From positions 2,728,001 through 2,792,000 of the forward strand of contig NZ_BMCS01000001.1 in NCBI RefSeq assembly GCF_014635305.1: DNA of 64,000 nt, in the 5' to 3' direction. The first letter of the stretch is position 1. Every line of letters starts with the position of its first letter. The translations under genes and the position numbers were made by a program. Shown in pieces: positions 6,496-14,668 of this stretch. The stretch comes from Williamsia phyllosphaerae (GTDB lineage: Bacteria > Actinomycetota > Actinomycetes > Mycobacteriales > Mycobacteriaceae). The notes below the pieces were generated by a model. The model saw nothing but the letters and a program-made list of their open reading frames with translations. It searched no databases and was not told the DNA's origin.

Positions 6496-7193
6496 TGCCC
6501 TCGGACGCCGCGACGTCGTCTGTGCCCGCGGCGCCGACGGACACGCGACGGCGCCTGCTGTCCCGGCGGATCCGGATCCTGGTCGCGGTGACCATCACCT
6601 ACAACGTGATCGAGGCGGCCGTGGCCCTGACCGAGGGCGCGCGGGTGTCGTCGACGGCGCTCGTCGGCTTCGGGCTCGACTCGGTGATCGAGGTGTCCTC
6701 GGCCGCGGCGGTCGCCTGGCAGTTCTCCGCGTCGGACCCTGGGCGCCGTGAGCGCACCGCGCTGAGGATCATCGCGATCTCCTTCTTCGCACTGGCCGCC
6801 TACGTCTCGGTGGACTCGGTGGGTTCCCTCCTCCGTGGCTCGGTTGCCGAGCACTCGTCGATCGGGATCGGGCTCGCCGCGGTCAGCCTGGCCGTCATGC
6901 CGGGCCTGTCCTGGCTGCAGCGCAGGGCGGGCCGGGAGATCGGATCACGCTCGGCGGTGGCCGACTCCAAGCAGACCATGCTGTGCACCTGTCTGTCCGC
7001 GGTCCTGCTGGTGGGTCTGGTGCTCAACAGTGCGCTCGGGTGGTTCTGGGCCGACCCGATCGCCGCTGTGGTCATCGCTGCGGTCGCCATGCGTGAGGGT
7101 CGGGCCGCCTGGCGGGGCGACGCCTGCTGTGCGCTGCCGGCGCCGCGATCGGCCCGTGCGCCTGCGGACGCGAGTTGCGCCTGCTGCGACTGA
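6495..7193 (+). CDS. Cation diffusion facilitator (CDF) metal exporter
   Basis: A 232-residue integral membrane protein starting at ATG 6495 in a TGATG junction with cmtR. Hydrophobic segments lie near 28-48, 53-73, 86-106, 117-133, 160-180 and 185-203. Metal-site acids are present in TM2 (GFGLDSVIEVSS) and TM5 (AVADSKQTML). It lacks the long cytoplasmic CDF C-terminal domain and ends in a short Cys-rich tail (DACCAL...ASCACCD), a plausible thiophilic metal-capture motif. With a CmtR-type sensor upstream, Cd(II)/Pb(II) or Zn(II) efflux is the likely job. Specificity cannot be read from sequence. Cys content in the tail is far above that of neighbouring proteins. Confidence 0.87.
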   Translation: MPSDAATSSVPAAPTDTRRRLLSRRIRILVAVTITYNVIEAAVALTEGARVSSTALVGFGLDSVIEVSSAAAVAWQFSASDPGRRERTALRIIAISFFALAAYVSVDSVGSLLRGSVAEHSSIGIGLAAVSLAVMPGLSWLQRRAGREIGSRSAVADSKQTMLCTCLSAVLLVGLVLNSALGWFWADPIAAVVIAAVAMREGRAAWRGDACCALPAPRSARAPADASCACCD

Positions 7194-7218
7194 CCCCGCC
7201 GCGAGACCGGTTGTCACC

Positions 7219-8328
7219 TCAGTCGTTCGGCGACACCGACATCCGCAACGCGGCCGCGACCGTCGCGTAGGTCGCGTCCCACACCTGCGCCTCCCGGCAC
7301 GCGGTGGCACTGCCGTCGGCGTCGTCGGCGGCCCGCCGTCGGTCGGCCCAGCTCATCCAGGAGATCGACTGACGTCGGCACAGGTCGAGAGAGTCCAGGA
7401 GTTCCGCCCGCCCGAGTCCGACGAGGCCGTCCAACTCGTCGGAGCCGACGCGACGGTCGTCGCGGTGGCGTCGGATCACCGCGCACAGTGCGGGTCGGAC
7501 GTCGGTGGGCGTGTCGTCACCGGGGCGTACGAGTGCCTCGACCACCATCCGGTACCCGTCGCGCATGAAGTCGTGCCAGCGGTCGAGTGCCGTGATCATC
7601 GACCGGGTCGGACGGTCGCCGAGGTCGACGGCGAGTTCCACGTCCACGATCGTGCCCTCGGAGACCAACTCGAGACCCGGCCACCGCTCGACGACGGCCT
7701 GCGCCGCCTCCAGGCGGATCGGATCGACCACACCGCGGATGGTGGTCCAGAGCAGGGCACTGCGCTCGACCTCCCACAGTTGCAGCTGCACCAGCGCTTT
7801 CGGGTAGCGCAGTTCCAGGGCCTGGTAGTGGTCCACCTCGACCGACCCGGCGAGGCGCTCGTGCACGACCCGACGCACGGTCCGACCGATCCCGCCTGCG
7901 GGGTGATCGGCCATGGCCGCGGCCCGTGAGCCCGGGGCGATCGGCGGCACCGACCGGACCGCACGCAGGAAGCTCGGGTGTGTGATGCCCCAGACGGTCC
8001 GGGCCACCACGATCACGTCGTCGACGAGGTCGCCGGGAGTCGTCGAGGACGCGAGACCGGTCAGGTGGTGCTCCCCGGTTCGCGACCATCCCGCGACAGC
8101 GGTCTGGTCGGCGTCTGCGTCCACCGCGAGCACCGCACAGAGGACCCCGGCGTGCAGGCGCCGCACGGTCAGATCGGGAGCGGAGTCCGCGTCGGCGCGC
8201 TCCCGCCGGAACGACACCACCTCGTCGTCGGCGATCCCGGACAGGCGCGCCACCAGCGACCCGTGAAAGCGCGACCACGCGCGATCGATCTCGTCGTCGA
8301 ACTCGAGGTCGGTGAGGGGCAATGACAT
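7219..8328 (-). CDS. Hypothetical protein, possible YbjN/TY-chaperone-like
   Basis: A 369-residue cytoplasmic protein. ATG 8328 has GGGAG 5 nt upstream and starts MSLPLTDLEFDDEIDRAW. The N-terminal third (DRAWSRFHGSLVARLSGI, then alternating beta strands) and the central block VDHYQALELRYPKALVQLQLWEVE resemble actinobacterial 'T3SS and YbjN peptide-binding chaperone' (TY-Chap) proteins. That is a weak pattern match, not a firm assignment. The C-terminal 80 residues are helical, with several Arg-Asp pairs and two Trp. No signal peptide or membrane segment. It converges on the CDF gene and is divergent from fadD36, whose start is 134 bp away. Confidence 0.6.
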   Translation of the reverse strand: MSLPLTDLEFDDEIDRAWSRFHGSLVARLSGIADDEVVSFRRERADADSAPDLTVRRLHAGVLCAVLAVDADADQTAVAGWSRTGEHHLTGLASSTTPGDLVDDVIVVARTVWGITHPSFLRAVRSVPPIAPGSRAAAMADHPAGGIGRTVRRVVHERLAGSVEVDHYQALELRYPKALVQLQLWEVERSALLWTTIRGVVDPIRLEAAQAVVERWPGLELVSEGTIVDVELAVDLGDRPTRSMITALDRWHDFMRDGYRMVVEALVRPGDDTPTDVRPALCAVIRRHRDDRRVGSDELDGLVGLGRAELLDSLDLCRRQSISWMSWADRRRAADDADGSATACREAQVWDATYATVAAALRMSVSPND

Positions 8329-8462
8329 GGCGACTCCCAGGTGGCGGTGGAACGATGTCGCGACCCTACGATCGGCCACCGACAGAGGCGCTCGAGTTGC
8401 CCCGAGGAGGTCGGTCCACCATCGCCGCGGAGTCCGTGGGGCCCGTGTGCCACAGTGATCCG

Positions 8463-9893
8463 GTGCTCCTCCCACTCCTGACCCCCGACGTCGTCGCAGG
8501 CCGTTCCGAAGTGTCCGATGCGGTCACCGTCGGCGACGAGGTGTTCTCCCGCAGTGACCTCGTCGGCGCCGCGACATCGACCGCCGAACGGTTGGGGGCG
8601 GTGAGCCGCGTCGCGATCGAGGCGGTCCCGTCCATGCAGACGGTCATCGCGGTCGTCGGCGCACTCATGGCCGGTGTGGTGGTGGTGCCGGTGGCGCCCG
8701 ACAGCGGCACGGCCGAACTCCGCCACATCCTCGACGACTCCGGCGCGCAGGCATGGCTCGGCGCGACACCGACCGACGCATGCGGTCGGCCGCACATCCC
8801 GGTCCGCCTCTACGCCCGGTCCTGGCACCGGCATCCGCAGCCGCGGGCGGGCGCCCCGGCGATGGTGATGTACACCTCGGGGACCACAGGACCGCCCAAG
8901 GGCGTGGTGATGACGCACGGGGCCATCGCCGCGGGGATCGACGCGCTGGCGCAGGCGTGGCAGTGGACGCCGCAGGACACCCTCGTGCACGGGCTGCCGC
9001 TGTTCCACGTGCACGGGCTGATCCTCGGACTTCTCGGACCCCTGCGGATCGGTGGACGTCTGGTGCACACCGTGAAACCGACCCCGGAGAACTACGCGGC
9101 CCATCCCGGCAGCATCTACTTCGGGGTGCCGACGGTGTGGTCGCGCATGGCCGCCGCGCCCGAGCACGCGCGTGCGTTGCGATCGGCCCGCCTCCTCGTC
9201 TCGGGGAGTGCGCCGTTGCCGCCCACCGTGTTCGAGGCCCTGCGCGAACTGACCGGCCACGAGCCGGTGGAGCGGTACGGGATGACCGAGACCCTCATCA
9301 CGATCAGCACACGCGCCGACGGTGAGCGTCGGCCCGGCTGGGTGGGCCTGCCCGTCGAGGGTGTGCAGACGCGTCTGCGCGACGACGCAGGGGAGGATCT
9401 GCCGCACGACGGGGAGGCCGTCGGCGAGCTGCTCGTCCGCGGACCGATGGTGGCGTCGGGTTATCTCGACCGCCCCGAGGCGACGGCCGAGTCATGGCTG
9501 CCCGACGGGTGGTTCGCCACCGGTGACGCCGCCCTCATCGACGCCGACGGGATGCACCGGATCGTGGGTCGGATGTCGACCGACCTCATCAAGTCCGGCG
9601 GCAACCGCATCGGTGCAGGTGAGATCGAGGGGTCGTTGCTCGGTCACGGATCTGTCGCCGAGGTCGCCGTGGTCGGTGTCGCCGACGACGACCTCGGTCA
9701 GCGGATCGTGGCGTTCGTCGTCCGCGCGGCCGACGATCCGACCGATCCCGACACGTTGGCCCGCACGCTCATCGACCATGTGGCCCGGTCCCTCTCGGCA
9801 CACAAACGTCCCCGGGAGATCCGGTTCGTCGACGACCTGCCCCGCAATGCCATGGGCAAGGTGGTCAAGAAGAAGTTGCTGACCGACGGCTGA
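8463..9893 (+). CDS. fadD36: Acyl-CoA synthetase FadD36
   Basis: A 476-residue ANL-superfamily acyl-AMP/CoA ligase, closely matching M. tuberculosis FadD36 as I recall it, including length (473) and blocks such as SWHRHPQP, HGLPLFHVHGL and GEIEGSLLGH. The AMP-binding P-loop MYTSGTTGPPKG is near 136-147, the A5 motif VERYGMTET is in the second half, and the C-terminal catalytic Lys is in RNAMGKVVKKKL. FadD36 activates short or branched acids in mycobacteria (family knowledge; substrate here unknown). GTG 8463 is chosen by family N-terminus (M-LLPLLTPDVV); CACAGT lies 6 nt upstream, so it may be leaderless. It is a stand-alone gene. Confidence 0.9.
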   Translation: MLLPLLTPDVVAGRSEVSDAVTVGDEVFSRSDLVGAATSTAERLGAVSRVAIEAVPSMQTVIAVVGALMAGVVVVPVAPDSGTAELRHILDDSGAQAWLGATPTDACGRPHIPVRLYARSWHRHPQPRAGAPAMVMYTSGTTGPPKGVVMTHGAIAAGIDALAQAWQWTPQDTLVHGLPLFHVHGLILGLLGPLRIGGRLVHTVKPTPENYAAHPGSIYFGVPTVWSRMAAAPEHARALRSARLLVSGSAPLPPTVFEALRELTGHEPVERYGMTETLITISTRADGERRPGWVGLPVEGVQTRLRDDAGEDLPHDGEAVGELLVRGPMVASGYLDRPEATAESWLPDGWFATGDAALIDADGMHRIVGRMSTDLIKSGGNRIGAGEIEGSLLGHGSVAEVAVVGVADDDLGQRIVAFVVRAADDPTDPDTLARTLIDHVARSLSAHKRPREIRFVDDLPRNAMGKVVKKKLLTDG

Positions 9894-9905
9894 CGAGGGG
9901 GTCGC

Positions 9906-10649
9906 TCACCGCGCGGCGAGGTAGTTCTCGCCATCCATCACCGGCACCACCTCGGATGCCCCGATCTCGCCGGCGACCCGGACGTCGTCGACGAAGCCGA
10001 GCGCCTCGAGCTCGCGGCCACTGACCGTGTCGTGCAGCGCTTCCGACGCGCCGACGGCGACCCCTCGCCACGCGTGCACGGTCGCCCACGCCTCCGGCGA
10101 CAGATCTGTTCGACCGCGCTGCGCAAGGGCGTCGAGAACCGCCCCCGCGCCCCACAGGTCCTCCACCGCGGGACGCAGCGAGCCGTCCTCCCACTGCTCG
10201 CCGGCGGCGATGACCGCCACGACGGTGTCGGGGTGATCCCGCTGCACGTGCGCCGCCACGGCGTCGGCGTTGCGCAGGGATGCCGCGATCACCGCGTGGC
10301 CGTCGGCGCGGAGCAGACGGGAGATCGTCGAGCCGTTGGGCGAGGGCAGTACGAGTCGCCTCGGCGGGTCGACGCATCGTCGAATACTCTCCGGCGACAA
10401 CGAGATCGACGTGCGATCGTGCCGGTCGCGCCGGTCGCGCCGCGTGGCGAGCACCGCGTCGTGGTCGTCGGCGAAGTCCTGCGCGGAATCGTAGGCGTAC
10501 TGGTACGGCAGCACCGTCATGCCCCGTTCGCACGCGACGCCGACCGTGGTCGTGAACGACAGGACGTCCACCACCACCGCGACACCGACCTCGCGTGGGA
10601 GGTGACGGGCACCGGCGGCACCCCAGTCGAGCAGCGTGCGGCCGCTCAT
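9906..10649 (-). CDS. comB: ComB-type 2-phosphosulfolactate phosphatase
   Basis: A 247-residue Mg-dependent phosphatase family protein. Signature blocks are VVVDVLSFTTTV (usual VVIDVLRATTT), RRLVLPSPNGSTISR, VIAASLRNADAVA and VIAAGEQWEDGSLRPAVED. ComB dephosphorylates 2-phosphosulfolactate in methanogen coenzyme M synthesis. Many actinobacteria carry only comB, with no other coenzyme M genes, so the real substrate here is uncertain. Its ATG overlaps the TGA of the upstream spermidine-synthase-like gene (ATGA), so the two are translationally coupled. It has no Shine-Dalgarno of its own. Confidence 0.88.
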   Translation of the reverse strand: MSGRTLLDWGAAGARHLPREVGVAVVVDVLSFTTTVGVACERGMTVLPYQYAYDSAQDFADDHDAVLATRRDRRDRHDRTSISLSPESIRRCVDPPRRLVLPSPNGSTISRLLRADGHAVIAASLRNADAVAAHVQRDHPDTVVAVIAAGEQWEDGSLRPAVEDLWGAGAVLDALAQRGRTDLSPEAWATVHAWRGVAVGASEALHDTVSGRELEALGFVDDVRVAGEIGASEVVPVMDGENYLAAR

Positions 10650-11479
10650 CGTTCGCCGACCCCGACCATCTCGTCGGTCAGTGGTGTTGCGGCCCGGGCG
10701 AACCCGGCCGCCTGTCCGGCGGCTCGGATCCCGGCCGGCACCGCACCGGCGAGCAGTTGCTTGACCAGTGCGGGTGTCCGGTCGATCGGACCGTCGCTGC
10801 CCGCGATGATGACGTTTCCGTAGCGCCGCCCCTTGAGCATCGCGGGGTCGGCGATGATCGCGACGTTGGCGAAACGGTCGGCGACGGTGGCGGTCTCGGC
10901 GCGGGCGTGCGCGAGATCGCGGGTGTCGGCGCAGTTGACGAGGTAGAGGCCGTTGGGTCGCAGCACCCGGTGGACCTCGGCGGTGAACTCCACGGTGGTC
11001 AGACGCGGTGGCGTCACGGCCCCGGCGAAGACGTCCCGGATCACCACGTCGCGACTGTCGTCGGTCAGCGACGCCGTCACCGTCCGTGCGTCTCCCACCC
11101 GCACGCGCAGGACGGGTGCACGCGGGAGGTCGAACTGTTCACGGATCAGATCCGCCAGTGCGGCGTCGACGTCCACCGCGACGTGACGCGAACGCGGGTA
11201 GCGGTCGATGAGGTAGCGGGGGAGCGAGCACGCGCCCGCGCCGAGATGCAATACGCGCAGCGCCTCGTCGCGATGGTGTCGCGCCTCGATGACCGCCACC
11301 ATCCATCGCATGTACTCGAAGTCGAGACGACTCGGATCGTCGGGATCGATGTGCGAACTCTGCACACCGTTGATCTCCACGAGCCACCCGGCGCCGTAGT
11401 CGTCGCGGGTGATGGCGCATGTCCCGGTGTCGATGGGGTAGACGCCTGCACTCGTCTCGGTGCTCCGACGGCTCGCCAT
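10646..11479 (-). CDS. Spermidine synthase-like SAM-fold protein
   Basis: A 277-residue Rossmann-fold protein of the spermine/spermidine synthase superfamily. Motif I is VLHLGAGACSLPRYL, the acidic motif II is RHVAVDVDAALADL, and DVVIRDVFAGAVTPPRL is followed by the HRVLRPNGLYLVN strand-turn. The N-terminal beta domain is short, and the polyamine-site acidic residues are not clearly retained, so a true putrescine aminopropyltransferase activity is unproven; a methyltransferase-like role is as likely. It is first in a two-gene operon with comB. The start ATG 11479 lies 7 nt from TAGGGT, suggesting a leaderless transcript. Confidence 0.8.
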   Translation of the reverse strand: MASRRSTETSAGVYPIDTGTCAITRDDYGAGWLVEINGVQSSHIDPDDPSRLDFEYMRWMVAVIEARHHRDEALRVLHLGAGACSLPRYLIDRYPRSRHVAVDVDAALADLIREQFDLPRAPVLRVRVGDARTVTASLTDDSRDVVIRDVFAGAVTPPRLTTVEFTAEVHRVLRPNGLYLVNCADTRDLAHARAETATVADRFANVAIIADPAMLKGRRYGNVIIAGSDGPIDRTPALVKQLLAGAVPAGIRAAGQAAGFARAATPLTDEMVGVGER

Positions 11480-11486
11480 CCGACCG

Positions 11487-11492
11487 ACCCTA
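11487..11492 (-). promoter_or_regulatory. -10 TAGGGT, speE-like/comB operon
   Basis: Minus-strand TAGGGT, 7 nt before the ATG at 11479. Confidence 0.5.
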
Positions 11493-11550
11493 TCGGTGCA
11501 CCACGGGTACGGCGTGGGCGCGGCGAGCCGGGGTGGGAAGGTTGTTGACG

Positions 11551-12504
11551 ATGCGTACCGACCCCACCACCCTCACACCGGCGACCGCGCGTGCCCTCGG
11601 ACTGGTGATCGGAGTCGTGGCCGACCGCGTTCTCGGTGACCCGGCCCGTTTTCACCCGGTCGCGGGCATGGGCACCGTCGCCGGTCGGGCAGAACGCGCC
11701 CTCTACGCCGACACCCGTTCCGCCGGCGTGGTGTTCACCGCGATCTGCGTCGGATCCGCCGTCGCGCTGGGGGTACCCGGCGATCGTCGAGGGGGCATCG
11801 TGCGGTGTGTGACGACCGCGGCGTCGACATGGGCGGTGCTCGGGGGCACGAGCCTGGCCCGGGTGGGCGGCGAGGTCGCCGACGCACTCGAGCGCGACGA
11901 CATCGACGCCGCGCGGGCGCTGATCCCGAGTCTGTGCGGCCGCGACCCGATGAGCCTCGACGGGCCAGGCATGGTCCGTGCCGCCCTGGAGTCGGTGGCC
12001 GAGAACACCTCCGACGCCACCGTCGCGCCGCTGGTCTGGGGTGCGATCGCCGGGGCGCCGGGTTTGCTCGGATACCGGATGATCAACACCCTCGACGCGA
12101 TGGTCGGATACCGGTCACCGCGGTACCTGCGGTTCGGGTGGGCGTCGGCACGCCTCGACGATGTCGCCAATCACCTGCCCGCCCGCCTCACCGGGGCGGT
12201 GATCGTCGGCATCGGCCCCCGCCGCGGTGACGCACTGCGAGCGTGGCGCCGCGACGCGCACCGCCACCCGAGCCCCAATGCCGGAGTGGTCGAGTCGACG
12301 TTCGCGGGTGCGCTGGGAGTCGGTCTGGGAGGCACCACCGTGTATCGACACCGCACCGAGGAACGTCCCCGTCTGGGTGACGGGCCGGCACCGACACTGA
12401 CCGATCTGCACCGGGCGGTCGCGTTGTCGCGGCGGGTGCAGGTGGCGTCCGCGGTGCTCGCGGCGGTCAGCACTCTGGTGGTGCGCCGGCGTCAGTCGCC
12501 GTAG
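11551..12504 (+). CDS. cobD: Adenosylcobinamide-phosphate synthase CobD/CbiB
   Basis: A 317-residue membrane protein that attaches the aminopropanol side chain to adenosylcobyric acid in cobalamin assembly. ATG 11551 follows GGGAAGG. Diagnostic blocks: VADRVLGDPARFHPVAGMG, ALESVAENTSDATVAPLVW, NTLDAMVGYRSPRYLRFGWASARLDDVANHLPARL (split here by eye) and HPSPNAGVVESTFAGALGV. About four hydrophobic segments are visible. The other lower-loop genes cobC, cobS and cobU-cobT are nearby but in separate units. The 3' end overlaps the converging SURF1 gene by 13 nt. No cobalamin riboswitch is visible in the short upstream gap. Confidence 0.95.
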   Translation: MRTDPTTLTPATARALGLVIGVVADRVLGDPARFHPVAGMGTVAGRAERALYADTRSAGVVFTAICVGSAVALGVPGDRRGGIVRCVTTAASTWAVLGGTSLARVGGEVADALERDDIDAARALIPSLCGRDPMSLDGPGMVRAALESVAENTSDATVAPLVWGAIAGAPGLLGYRMINTLDAMVGYRSPRYLRFGWASARLDDVANHLPARLTGAVIVGIGPRRGDALRAWRRDAHRHPSPNAGVVESTFAGALGVGLGGTTVYRHRTEERPRLGDGPAPTLTDLHRAVALSRRVQVASAVLAAVSTLVVRRRQSP

Positions 12505-13463
12505 CGGCTGGCCAACTTCTCCCGGATCCGGTCCGGGGCCTCCTGCTGGTCCGGTCCGGCGCCGATCGTGCCCTTGACCCGGGTCTGGCCCATGCCGACC
12601 GACGAGGCCTTCGTCAGGGTCTGTCGGCGCTCCCGCGAACGCTTGACCGGTGCATCGGACGCCTCGGGCATCGCGTCGGCGGCATCGGCGCCGAGTCGGG
12701 CCTCGACCTCGGCGCGCTGAGCGGCGGCGGTGCGACGGTGTTTGATCTCCGACCACACGAAGTAGAACAGTCCCAGGGGCGCCATGACGCCGAACGCGAG
12801 CCACTGCAGTCCGTAGGACAGGTACGGCCCGGCGTCGAGCTGGGGGATGGGGATCTCGGCGAGCGACCCCGGTTGACCGGAGGACAGCTGCAGGTAGGCG
12901 GGCATGGTGGGCAGACCAACCTGTCTCCCCAACACGGCCGGATCGATCGTGTACACCTGCAACACGCCCGCCTCGATGCGCGGACCGCGCCCCGGACTGG
13001 TGCCCTCGGGGGCCCGGATCCGGGCCTCGATCGAGGTCGGGGTGGACGGGGCCGCACTCACCGGCGGCAGTGCGGTGCCCTGCTGTGGTCGGACGTATCC
13101 GCGGTTGACGACGAAGACCCGGCCGTCGTCGGCCCGGAACGGGGTGAGGACCTCGAACGCGGGGCTGTCGTCGACCGAGCGCAGACGCACGACGGCCTGC
13201 TTGTCGGGCAGGTACTGCCCGGACACCGTGACCTCACGCCACTCGGTGTCGGTCGGGATCTGTCCGGTCCCCGGGTAGACGGTCCCGATGTCGACGGCGC
13301 TTTTCGTCACCGCGCTCTTGATCAGGTCGTTCTGGTGCTCGGTGCGGGTGTTCTTGCCCAGCTGCCAGGGCGCGAGGACCCAGAAGCACGCGAGGGCGAA
13401 CCCGACCACCACGATCGCGAGCGCCACCCATCCGGGGCGGACGAACGCACGCAGGATTCGCAT
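12492..13463 (-). CDS. SURF1 family cytochrome oxidase biogenesis protein
   Basis: A 323-residue membrane protein with two terminal TM segments (~10-30 and ~235-255) around an extracytoplasmic domain, the SURF1 plan. Family blocks: LGKNTRTEHQND, WREVTVSGQYL, VVRLRSVDDSPAFEVLTPF, VFVVNRGYV and the second TM YGLQWLAFGVMAPLG. The cytoplasmic tail (~260-323) is charged and ends RIREKLASRYGD. SURF1 assists heme a insertion into the aa3 oxidase, whose subunits are encoded at 53-60 kb here. ATG 13463 is preferred over GTG 13481 because it lies 6 nt after TACCGT. Confidence 0.88.
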   Translation of the reverse strand: MRILRAFVRPGWVALAIVVVGFALACFWVLAPWQLGKNTRTEHQNDLIKSAVTKSAVDIGTVYPGTGQIPTDTEWREVTVSGQYLPDKQAVVRLRSVDDSPAFEVLTPFRADDGRVFVVNRGYVRPQQGTALPPVSAAPSTPTSIEARIRAPEGTSPGRGPRIEAGVLQVYTIDPAVLGRQVGLPTMPAYLQLSSGQPGSLAEIPIPQLDAGPYLSYGLQWLAFGVMAPLGLFYFVWSEIKHRRTAAAQRAEVEARLGADAADAMPEASDAPVKRSRERRQTLTKASSVGMGQTRVKGTIGAGPDQQEAPDRIREKLASRYGD

Positions 13464-13469
13464 GCTCCA

Positions 13470-13475
13470 ACGGTA
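13470..13475 (-). promoter_or_regulatory. -10 TACCGT, SURF1 gene
   Basis: Minus-strand TACCGT, 6 nt before ATG 13463. It also falls just upstream of the ptpA 3' end, so SURF1 probably has its own promoter as well as any read-through. Confidence 0.5.
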
Positions 13476-13491
13476 CGTCACCCCTGGCGTG

Positions 13492-13968
13492 TCACCGCTG
13501 CGTGAGCTGCTCCCGCACCCACGCGAGCAGGCCCGGTGTGGCCGCCTCCACCTGGGCTCGGACGGTCGCGAAATCCTCGGGGCCGCCGTAGTAGGGGTCG
13601 GCGACGTCGAGGTCGTCGCCGGCGTCGGGGTCGAAACTGCGCAGCAGGCGACTGCGGTCGGCGAGCTTCTTCTTCGTCAGCGCCCGCAGATGTCCAGAAT
13701 CCATCGCCACCAGCAGGTCGGCGGAGGTGTGTTCGGGTCCGATCACCGCCGCGACGTGCTCGTCGTCGTGACCACTGCGACGCAGTTCGGTACGGGCCCG
13801 GTCGTCGGCGGGTTCGCCGACATGCCAGGCACCGGTGCCGCAGCTGTCTACCGACACCAGGTCGGCGAGACCGGCGTCGCGGACCGCGTCACGAAAGATG
13901 TTCTGTGCCATGGGTGACCTGCAGATGTTCCCCGAGCACACGAATGTGACGTGACAACGCTCAGACAC
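13492..13968 (-). CDS. ptpA: Low-molecular-weight protein tyrosine phosphatase PtpA
   Basis: A 158-residue cysteine phosphatase. The P-loop VCSGNICRSP gives nucleophile Cys11 and Arg17, and the general-acid Asp is in VADPYYGG near the C-terminus. GTG 13968 overlaps the end of the HAD gene by 8 nt and gives the family N-terminus HVTFVCSGN. M. tuberculosis PtpA (Rv2234) is secreted and acts on host proteins, but in saprophytes an endogenous signalling role is more likely (inference). The partner kinase ptkA is immediately upstream, as in Mycobacterium, supporting a coupled phosphorylation switch. Confidence 0.93.
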   Translation of the reverse strand: MSERCHVTFVCSGNICRSPMAQNIFRDAVRDAGLADLVSVDSCGTGAWHVGEPADDRARTELRRSGHDDEHVAAVIGPEHTSADLLVAMDSGHLRALTKKKLADRSRLLRSFDPDAGDDLDVADPYYGGPEDFATVRAQVEAATPGLLAWVREQLTQR

Positions 13969-14638
13969 CCAGCACCTCTCGTAGTCCCTCGACCGATTCG
14001 ACCACCCACCGGGCGTCGTCGGATTCGCCTTCGAGAGCGTAACCCCACCCGACAAGCACTGCAGGGATACCGAATTGGCCCGCACCATGGATGTCGTGCT
14101 CGCGATCGCCGATGATCACCACGGCCGTCGTACGGTCGTCCGAGGTCGCCACCCCCAGTTCGTTCAGGGCGTGGGCGACGACGTCGCTCTTCGTCCGGCG
14201 CGACCCGTCGTCGCTGGCACCGGCGATGTACTCGAAGTGGTCGGCCAGTCCGAAGTGGGTGAGTATCCGGCGTGCGGTGCTCTGGTTCTTCGACGTGGTG
14301 ATCGCCATCCGTCGTCCCGCGGCCTGCAGATCGGCCAGCACCGCGGCCATCTCCGGGAAGACCGAGTTCTCCAGCCAGCCGATGTCGTTGTAGCGGGTGC
14401 GGTACGCCGACATCGCGGCGTCGGCCGTCGCGCCGTCGAGGCCGAGGGAGTTCAGTGTGTCCATCATGGGCGGACCGGCGATGCCCGCGATGAGGGCCGG
14501 ATCCGGTTCGGGGTGCCCGACCACGGTCAGGGCATGGCGGAAGCTGTTGGCGATGCCGTCGAACGAATCGGTGATGGTCCCGTCGAGGTCGAACAGCAGG
14601 AGTGTCGACGGATGGGCGGGATCGATGGTGAGCGGCAC
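13961..14638 (-). CDS. ptkA: HAD-fold protein, PtkA-like tyrosine kinase/phosphatase
   Basis: A 225-residue HAD-superfamily protein with motif I FDLDGTITDS, motif II ITTSKN, motif III Lys in RRTKSDVV and motif IV GDREHD. It resembles phosphoglycolate phosphatases. In M. tuberculosis the positional equivalent Rv2232 was described as the protein tyrosine kinase PtkA that modifies PtpA (established for that species). Here activity is inferred from the conserved ptkA-ptpA overlap. GTG 14638 is selected (AGAATGAGG upstream); earlier in-frame starts would run into cobC promoter sequence. Length is shorter than the 291 of Rv2232, lacking its N-terminal extension. Confidence 0.82.
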   Translation of the reverse strand: MPLTIDPAHPSTLLLFDLDGTITDSFDGIANSFRHALTVVGHPEPDPALIAGIAGPPMMDTLNSLGLDGATADAAMSAYRTRYNDIGWLENSVFPEMAAVLADLQAAGRRMAITTSKNQSTARRILTHFGLADHFEYIAGASDDGSRRTKSDVVAHALNELGVATSDDRTTAVVIIGDREHDIHGAGQFGIPAVLVGWGYALEGESDDARWVVESVEGLREVLGV

Positions 14639-14654
14639 CGCCTCATTCTCCCCG

Positions 14655-14660
14655 TAGGCT
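14655..14660 (+). promoter_or_regulatory. -10 TAGGCT, cobC
   Basis: TAGGCT, 8 nt before GTG 14669. It lies inside the 30-bp gap between divergent ptkA and cobC starts. Confidence 0.5.
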
Positions 14661-14668
14661 GGACCGCT

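Noticed and set aside
11480..11550. Cobalamin riboswitch upstream of cobD, or of cobU-cobT at 47.3-48.1 kb
   Set aside because: Gaps are too short, and no B12-box-like sequence (GCCACTG) was seen near either start.
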